The notes under the pieces are model-generated. The model saw nothing but the letters and a program-made list of their open reading frames with translations. It made no database searches and had not been told where the DNA came from. Shown piece after piece: positions 29,857-64,000 of a DNA stretch of 64,000 bases. The stretch comes from Amorphochlora amoebiformis (taxonomy: Eukaryota; Cercozoa; Chlorarachniophyceae), in the NCBI GenBank assembly GCA_054601695.1, contig BAAHQB010000030.1, positions 372,001 through 436,000 of the forward strand. The letters are read 5' to 3'. Both the position numbers and the translations under genes were made by a program. How positions within the stretch are numbered: the first letter of the stretch is position 1; each line of letters begins with the position of its first letter.

Positions 29857-30260
29857 TTCGAGTATATTTTATATATGCTGTATTAAGTTTATTTTATTAC
29901 TATATATATATATATAATACATGTATGTATGCAAATATATAGGTTTTTATATTATATTTATGTAGTCATATTGATATATTATTATATTGTAAGATATATA
30001 TGTATATACATATACATGTGCGCATATATATATATATATATATATGTATATAATATATAAATATATGTATATAATATATATATATATGTACATATATATA
30101 TATATATATAATATCATAGCTTGATGATGTATATTTGTAAACATTATAATATATACGCTCAAAAAATTGTATTTTACGTATAAACATATAAATACAAAGT
30201 AACTTTTTACTATTTATATATACATAGTAACTTTCATATATATATATATATATATTTATT

Positions 30261-30293
<33 letters not shown>

Positions 30294-30513
30294 CATAAAG
30301 ATATATATATATATAGAATATGTGCACACTCTCTAGGATATCAACGTCGACTATGCTTCGGAAATGATCAAGTACGCGTCTAGCTTTAGCAAACGCAGTA
30401 CGAATCCGCAGGCTCACAGCACTGGCTCCAGTAGCTTTGTATCGATGAGTTCGTTCATGGCTTTAGCAGAGGATGTGGGCTTGTGCCCTGCAGCCTCAAT
30501 CGACTCAGATTGA
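27148..30513 (+). CDS. C-terminal part of a plus-strand gene with a degenerate EF-hand-like region
   Basis: Exons: 27148-27249 (after a TTTCCAG acceptor), 28265-28290, 28493-28707 (an acidic/basic low-complexity segment ending KKRKRIKG), 29638-29749 and 30337-30513 (ends in TGA). The last three are joined in phase. Exon 29638-29749 reads [16 protein letters not shown] then [12 protein letters not shown], matching a centrin/calmodulin-type EF-hand helix-loop-helix. The loop N-Q-T-G-N-G-R-I lacks the canonical first Asp. The last exon supplies a second helix pair ([25 protein letters not shown]) without a proper calcium loop. Phases between 27148, 28265 and 28493 do not close, so an exon is missing or misread. 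The 5' end is unresolved. The gene runs convergently toward the glycosyltransferase gene. Confidence 0.6.
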
Positions 30514-30988
30514 ACTTATTTAATTATAATTACTATTATTACAACACTAGTATTATAGCCATGATTCATCCTCGTGTACTTTAGTTAGTTGTAGTAGTGT
30601 ATATACTGCAATGTATGTTACACTGTAATCTAAATGATACCGATATGAAACTGCCATGCCGCGGCGGCTTAATACTAGTATTAGAACTAGCGCGTCACAT
30701 GATAAACTATAAGATAATTAGATAACTGTGCTTGAGGAAATCGTGATGAGCTTTAACGAAATGATTCAACATTGCTCATCCGTCATTTCAAGTCTGTCGA
30801 CAATACTACTATTCATTCAGCATACTTACTTGGTGAGTCAGACGAGGAAATTTAAAGAGGAATTTATTTTCATACTAACTGCCTGAGCCCTACGGTGCAA
30901 CAAACAGGCTACATTTAGATTCACTATAACGTCTCATGACAGTTTCCTCTTTTTACCTGCCATTAATACATATATATATATATATACA

Positions 30989-31032
<44 letters not shown>

Positions 31033-31306
31033 TATATATATATATATGTATATATATTAGATATATATATATATATATATGTATACATATTTATATTTAT
31101 ATGTACCTGCATACTATTGGGTACGAAAATATCCAGTAATTTTACTTACATTTAGGAATAGGTTTACGTATATGTGTAATATTTGTGGATGTATGTGTGC
31201 AAACATAATGCACAAATATAAGTATGAAGATATGTGTGTGTCTCTTATGTGTATAATATGTGTAATATTTACAAATTGGTAAAGAATCCAATACTATGCT
31301 TTCTTA

Positions 31307-31363
<57 letters not shown>

Positions 31364-31588
31364 ATAGATATATATTTTATATACATGGATATGTAATATT
31401 ATACAGGTATGCATATGGGTGTATATATTATACTATGTATAATCTCTGAAGATATATGTACATATGTAAACATACACATGTACACATATACACATACTGA
31501 TAATGTATACAAATATTCGTATATACATGCATATAATATACATATAAATATATATATATATATATAATATACAATATATATATGTGTA

Positions 31589-31631
<43 letters not shown>

Positions 31632-31637
31632 TGATAC

Positions 31638-31696
<59 letters not shown>

Positions 31697-31960
31697 TGTA
31701 ATGTACCGCATTTGCAGCATCGAGGGCAAAACATTTGGATTCCGAACGAAATTATGCCCATCTATGCAAATATACGTATATTAATATGTACCTAAGTGAT
31801 AAATCCGCACCTATGTATATATATGTATTATATATATATATGTATATATGAATATGTATATATATATATATTTATATATAGGTATATATATATATATATA
31901 ATATATATCGATATATATATATATACACATATATATATATATACACATATATATACATAT

Positions 31961-31994
<34 letters not shown>

Positions 31995-32058
31995 CATATA
32001 TGTTCTGCATATAACATATATCCAGCCTAGGTTAGGGTGTCTAAGTCTATCTTCCATC
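30514..32058. other. Intergenic 3'-3' region between the EF-hand gene and the glycosyltransferase gene
   Basis: The first 350 bases are non-repetitive, with a few CTAG sites. The rest is (TA)n and relatives. A short exon-like block at about 31704-31760 follows a GCATTTGCAG acceptor on plus and is also open on minus (including [14 protein letters not shown]). I found no partner exons and do not assign it. Confidence 0.5.
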
Positions 32059-45683
<13,625 letters not shown>

Positions 45684-45710
45684 CTTGCGCGGATTATGTC
45701 CTTTTGAAAC

Positions 45711-45767
45711 CCTTTAATAGTATAGTCTCATATTATACTATTAAAGGTCTGATTATACTATTAAAGG
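45711..45767. promoter_or_regulatory. Palindrome plus direct repeat just upstream of the glycosyltransferase start
   Basis: CCTTTAATAGTATA (45711-45724) is matched by its exact reverse complement TATACTATTAAAGG at 45734-45747, and the latter is repeated at 45754-45767. It lies 28-84 bp upstream of the ATG at 45683. Position and symmetry suggest a dimeric regulator site or a 5'UTR hairpin; function is inferred only. Confidence 0.4.
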
Positions 45768-46187
45768 TCTGATATTAATACTACTTTTAAGCCAGAATGG
45801 ATGACATCGCTGGGCGGCCCGCCATGTTTTGAACCTGGTCCTGATGTGCACTGGAAGCCAAGTTGGGAATATTATCCCACTTTGTCACCTCAGCTATTTC
45901 ACGGCTTAAGGGTATATGTGGTTCCGAGACCATAATTTAAACGGAGTCATTAAGGGACGTCTTTGTGTGTCCCGCAGCACTCCCGCTCTTTTCGTCCCTT
46001 TTTTTGAATTTATCTATTCAGTCACATATAATTTTCATCGCGTATATATGTACATGTATAATATGTATTTCGGATACATCATTGTATTTATGACACCGAC
46101 AATGTATTCTATATAAATACATATATATATATATATATATATATACACACTGTTACTGTTCTGTGTGAGTCACGGTGTGACACACAC

Positions 46188-46225
<38 letters not shown>

Positions 46226-46412
46226 GCATATATATATATATATATATTCACGCATGCACGTGTTGAAATAGTTATGATGATATATAAATATGTACGTACA
46301 TAATACTACATATACACAATCACGGTCTAGAATGTGTAATATTCTAATCACTATAGGAGGCATACGGTATATTATTATGGTTACTGCAATAAGTTATTGA
46401 TTATATATCTAG

Positions 46413-46445
<33 letters not shown>

Positions 46446-46538
46446 TCTATATGTAATTAATGTATAATATTATATAATTATTATATAATATTATATATAT
46501 ATTTTAGAGATTTATACATATATACATATATATACTAG

Positions 46539-46572
<34 letters not shown>

Positions 46573-46986
46573 ATATATACTACTAGTCTACTACTACTAC
46601 TAGGATGAAATGTAGTATACTCTAGAAACTAATAGTTATAAAATGATAAAATTGCAATTGAAAACACAATGTCTGACGACGGTTACTCCTTAGTCTATAC
46701 GGTTATTGCACAGCACAATTGTGTGCAAGACTAGAAGAATTAATGGGTGTCATTCACGTTCTACTAGTTCTAGTAACTTCACAATTGATTACTAGATTTT
46801 ATCATTAGCCTAGTAGCTAGTAATCACTCAGTCATCTAATTATAGAAAAATTAATAAATCATCGCAAATAATTGTGACGTGGACTCACATAATTTAATTT
46901 ACATGCTCTCGGACCAAATAACGCGCGGCAGCCTGAAATAAATTAAGGGTCGAATTTGAGGTCCGCCGGAGCCTACTAGTATAGGA
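45768..46986. other. Intergenic region between longin-like stop and glycosyltransferase start
   Basis: The first 270 bases are mixed-composition sequence (probable promoter side of the glycosyltransferase). Then come TA microsatellites (46110-46560) and a CTAG-dense block (46400-46985) forming the 3' flank of the longin-like gene. No coding exon recognised. Confidence 0.5.
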
Positions 46987-48152
46987 CTAACGAATCTTCC
47001 AGACATCTTGAATGTTCGATCCGATCACGAGGACAGTCTTCAGTAGTTGTGCCGTGGCCTCCACCTGCAGGCATAGGTTAACGTATCAAACGAGAGTCAA
47101 AATATTCGGAATTCCCTCGTCATTTTTGTGAAATTTATGCATTGAGATCTTACCTGAAGATTTGTCCTCCGCTCATCTATCGAGTTCCGGCATGCGACGA
47201 TGAACGTCGTGCGTTCTATCCTTGATATGATGACCCGATTCTTGGCCCCCTTGATCTCCATACTTTGAGGAACATCGTTCTGACTCGCCATTATGTTGGT
47301 GGCAACCTAACATTGATGCATCTCAGTGACGGTAAAGGTTTTTTTTTTGCCAGCTTACCCTTAAAAGAGCTTGCAGGTTTGCCAACAGGCCTAGTTTATC
47401 GATTTGATGTGTAGCGTGCTTTATTGAGTCTCCACTTGTGAGTAAGGCGAGCTGTTTTCATCGATAAAGTGTTAGTTTTTACGCAACGGGCCGTGGTAAT
47501 AATAACTCGGCTAACCTGTACCCCTCTATGCTTCTCGATTAGCGTGTCCAGGATAGGATGTATCGATCCCCAGATGACCTCAGATATCTGGTCAACGAAA
47601 AGGTATCTATCAATAAGGGCTATCATCACAGGCAAATGAATGTGTTTTTATACCTTAGTATTGAAGCCGCTAAAATCGTCCGTGTGGCGGGGGTTGGGGT
47701 ACATCTTGAGGAACTGATAAGGCAATATACCGTTATACGTGCCCAATGGGAGCATACACTGGTGAGGACACCTCGTCCAGCATCATCTGGGCGACTAATC
47801 GGCCGAATTCTCGTCCGTCTTCCTTGTCGATTATTAGGCAACAAATAAGCTTTCGTCTTGAGTCCTTGGCTATGGCTACTCCAACTAGGATCAAACCACA
47901 CACAATAGACAAATATCAGCGCATACTCCTGCATATGAGACTTTGTAGACAGGGCAAGCTGGAAGTAGGGTGAATTTGAATTCAAGTACCTTTATTCATC
48001 TCCACGTAGGACATCGGCAAGCCGGTTTTCTTCTCGCAGAAATCCAGCATTGCCGTAATCAAACCCGATAGCTGCTTGATCTCCTCGCCATCGAAAACTT
48101 TACTGTATAGCTTAATTCCGCTCGTCGACAAAAGCAGCAGTTGACGAAGCAT
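46987..48152 (-). CDS. Longin-domain-like protein of unknown function, 7 exons
   Basis: Exons 47990-48152, 47772-47884, 47654-47713, 47516-47587, 47359-47451, 47154-47306, 46987-47064 join in phase into 732 nt (243 aa plus stop). Introns are 58-105 nt, with no microsatellites. The N-terminal half (MLRQLLLLSTSGIKLYSKVF ... SGLITAMLDFCEKK ... GLPMSYVEMNKVGVAIAKDS ... LICCLIIDKEDGREFGRLVA) alternates beta strands and helices like the longin/roadblock folds of trafficking proteins. The C-terminal half (LALLTSGDSIKHA; NRVIISRIERTTFIVACRNS) may be a second such module. Longin folds usually act in vesicle tethering, coat or GTPase-regulator complexes; I recognise no specific family. It is divergent from FAAH, with 399 bp between start codons. 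Confidence 0.82.
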
Positions 48153-48551
48153 CGCGACGAGTCAAAAACCGGCTTCGATGTTGTGCTTCGCCTGCTCGAT
48201 CCGGGGTCGCGGGGTCGCAACAGAGAGGAACTATATGCTTTCCAGTTTAAGAGGACGCCCTAGCGGCTGTTATATCTGACCAAAGAGGCCCAATAGTCGC
48301 GTCTGCAGCCTCGATAGCACAGGCAAGCTGGAAGGGGCTGCCACAGCAAGCCGCTTTTATCCTGAAACTTTTCGGAAGCAGATTTCCGCGGGTGTGGAGG
48401 TATCATTTTCTGGGAGGGGGAGGATGGGAGACATAGAGACAAAAGAAGCATGCGTTCGGAGATATGCTGGGGAGGTAGAGGGACTGTTGCGGTTTGGCCG
48501 AAGAATGAGGCTGAAAATCCATTTTCAGGCCGAATTCTGCGAATATTGGAC
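48153..48551. promoter_or_regulatory. Divergent promoter region between longin-like gene and FAAH
   Basis: 399 bp with much higher GC than surrounding intron DNA and no microsatellite, between two divergently oriented start codons. An in-frame upstream ATG at 48450 could extend FAAH by 34 residues, so the right boundary is not certain. No TATA-like element stands out. Confidence 0.45.
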
Positions 48552-62066
<13,515 letters not shown>

Positions 62067-62792
62067 ATGAATCACCATAATCACGATGCAAAGTATATCT
62101 AAACTCTGTAAAACTTAGCAAAAAGTTGAGCATTCAATGAGAAACGAATACGTATATGATGGAAATTTTTTTTTCTAGATATTATCTTATTACTATAAGT
62201 ATTATCTACTAGTCTAGTCGATGGATGACATTCAGACATATCATCATACGGAATGCGACGACAGCACACATATTACATTTTTATGATATCATAGTATAAT
62301 TACTAGATATATATTTGTTCACATATTTATACATATTATATATATATATATGTGATATATTGTACACACACACAAGATACATATACTATATCTAGTAGAT
62401 ATATACTAGATATAACTCATGATCATCATATCTAGATCAGTAGATATAATGTTTTCACGATATCAAAAAAATTCAACAATTATAACATCATATGATATAT
62501 ATTTATATATATGTATATAATATATATATATATGTACATACTAGACATATATATGTGTGTATATATGTGTGTATATGCATATATATACATGTATATGTGT
62601 GTGTATGTATATGTGTGTGTTTATTTACGCACATTTTTAAAAATATATCTAGATTATATTTTCGATCGATATCGTTGACACGTGTGACATGATCGCGCCC
62701 GCTGTGAAGCTCATGCACCGACGATTCCTCACAAACACTACGTCTAGTACGTATACTCCCGTCTTCAGGCGTTGCACTTATTCATCGATATC
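62067..62792. other. Intergenic 3'-3' region between FAAH and NDUFV2
   Basis: Contains CTAG-rich sequence (about 62170-62460), TA repeats and then NDUFV2-side mixed sequence. No coding exon recognised. No canonical AATAAA stands out just after either stop. Confidence 0.5.
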
Positions 62793-64000
62793 TCACGCTG
62801 ATTCTGACGCCTTCTTCTCATCCATAGCTTTTTTGTCGGCAACCATCTTATCGATATCGAGAAACTCGGGAAATCCCGGTTCGGGACCTTTGAGAGAAGT
62901 CTTTCCCAGAGGCCCTTCGCAAGTCTTAACGTGGTTTTGGTTACCTTCCTTGGGAGTCCCACCCGCCTTCCAGGTGTCGAGCAGAGCCTTCATGCTTTCT
63001 GGTGTGAGATGCTCCTGGGAATGATATGCTGTTAAACATCGATCGACAGATTGTTGTCAGTTGGTTGGAGACTCACGTAGAATTCCTTGTTGTTGACTTG
63101 GATCATAGGCGCGTTGACGCAGGCCCCAAGGCACTCGACCTCCGTGAGCGTGAAGAGGCCGTCAGGGGTGGTCTCTGGAGAATATAAATCGTATCAACCC
63201 GGATATTCTTTCCCCCTGTAGTTTTCTTCCCAAGTTGTATCGTACCTCCCTCTCCGATCTTCAGCTCGTCCATAACGACCTTCTTGATCGTCTCGGCTCC
63301 ACAGCCAGCAACCATGCATGGAGTCGTGCCGCACAGCTGTATATGGTACTTGCCAACAGGCTCGCGGTTAAACATAGTGTAGAAGGTAGCAACTTCGTAC
63401 ACGTTCATGGGCGGAACCTCTAGAAGCTGCAAGAGGGGAGTGAGGCAAACTCGCTGGGGTATATGCGTGTTAAAATTGCATACATGTTTCATGACCAACC
63501 TCAGCGATTTTGTTCATCGCCGCGAGCGTGAGCCAGTTTCCAGCGCCTTCTTGCTCTTGAGCAATGTACTGAGGTACACAGACAGGAAGGATAGTCACTT
63601 AGGGGGGGAAGGGGCAGATACGAGTGGAATTGAAGTGAATATAAACCAGAAGAGGGATGGTGGCTGATGCTTTGTATTGGGGTGGGAATTTCTTGAGGAC
63701 AATCTCTATCTCCTTCTTTGACTCCGCGGTAAACTCGAACTTCGTTTCCAGATTATTAATATCTGTGTGTCGGTGCTGCATAGTTGGGAGGGATAATTAA
63801 GGTTAGAGAGTACTTCAGGAGCGAGTTGCGCATAAAAGCTGGTTTACCTGGACAATCCCTGCGCTGAATTGACGGATCGGCATGGTCTACAAGCATGCAA
63901 AACTGTCATCTGAGAAAACTGAAGAGGTCTTTCGATTAATTCTAGTTTCATTTTTACGCGAGCTGCCCCAAAGGCTCTACGAAAGGCTGTCAGTCGCTGC
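62793..64000 (-). CDS. NDUFV2: NADH:ubiquinone oxidoreductase 24-kDa 2Fe-2S subunit (5' end beyond window)
   Basis: Complex I N-module subunit carrying cluster N1a, paired with the FMN subunit in the mitochondrial matrix arm. Exons: 63958-64000 (partial), 63848-63886, 63647-63775, 63500-63568, 63246-63426, 63077-63174, 62793-63014 (stop). All junctions are in phase and give about 259 visible residues. 2Fe-2S ligands are present as C-x4-C in [12 protein letters not shown] and C-x3-C in [11 protein letters not shown]. Other family blocks: [64 protein letters not shown]. The visible N-terminus ([12 protein letters not shown], then MPIRQFSAG) is Arg/Ala/Phe/Ser rich like a mitochondrial presequence. 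Introns are only 61-78 nt and free of microsatellites, unlike those of the neighbouring FAAH. The C-terminal charged tail ([13 protein letters not shown]) is a little longer than in animals. Confidence 0.97.

Overview
This is a nuclear window from an intron-rich eukaryote, probably a protist; I cannot place the lineage. Seven genes or gene candidates are broken into tiny exons by GT-AG introns and a few GC-AG introns. Most of the DNA is intronic. It consists of (TA)n and related dinucleotide microsatellites, degenerate TTAGGG/CCCTAA telomere-like repeats and pyrimidine-rich tracts. Nearly all long open frames in the window ([10 protein letters not shown] or SLSLSL/REREREE-type) are translated microsatellites, not genes. 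Complex I, a FYVE-RhoGEF, a tyrosine-kinase-like kinase, a UDP-glycosyltransferase and a fatty-acid amide hydrolase all point to a mitochondriate eukaryote with elaborate membrane signalling.

Layout, left to right: a tyrosine-kinase-like protein kinase (minus, 305-6392, 3' end not resolved); an FGD-like DH-PH-FYVE RhoGEF (minus, 7322-21856); a stretch with competing coding signals on both strands (21.9-26.7 kb); the 3' part of a gene ending in an EF-hand-like region (plus, 27148-30513); a 23-exon UDP-glycosyltransferase-like type I membrane protein (minus, 32059-45683); a 7-exon longin-like protein (minus, 46987-48152); a 30-exon fatty-acid amide hydrolase (plus, 48552-62066); and the 24-kDa 2Fe-2S subunit of complex I (minus, from 62793, 5' end beyond the window). 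I assembled exons by hand from family homology, splice signals and reading-frame phase. FAAH, the glycosyltransferase, the longin-like gene and NDUFV2 each close into one in-phase frame. The kinase and RhoGEF are in phase over most of their length, with a few junctions unresolved.

Two intron styles coexist. The longin-like gene and NDUFV2 have compact introns of roughly 60-110 nt without microsatellites. The kinase, RhoGEF, glycosyltransferase and FAAH have introns of up to nearly 2 kb filled with (TA)n and telomere-like repeats, and exons as short as 13-40 nt.

The most interesting signal is the intron material itself. Telomere-like CCCTAA arrays run directly into exon 3' splice sites and make up almost the whole of some short introns, and the repeat unit carries splice-signal-like motifs. 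Other items: a roughly 46-bp element in three introns, a decayed duplicate exon, CTAG-dense 3' flanks, a 1.46-kb polypurine tract, a 39-bp inverted repeat, GC-AG introns, and substituted catalytic positions in the glycosyltransferase.
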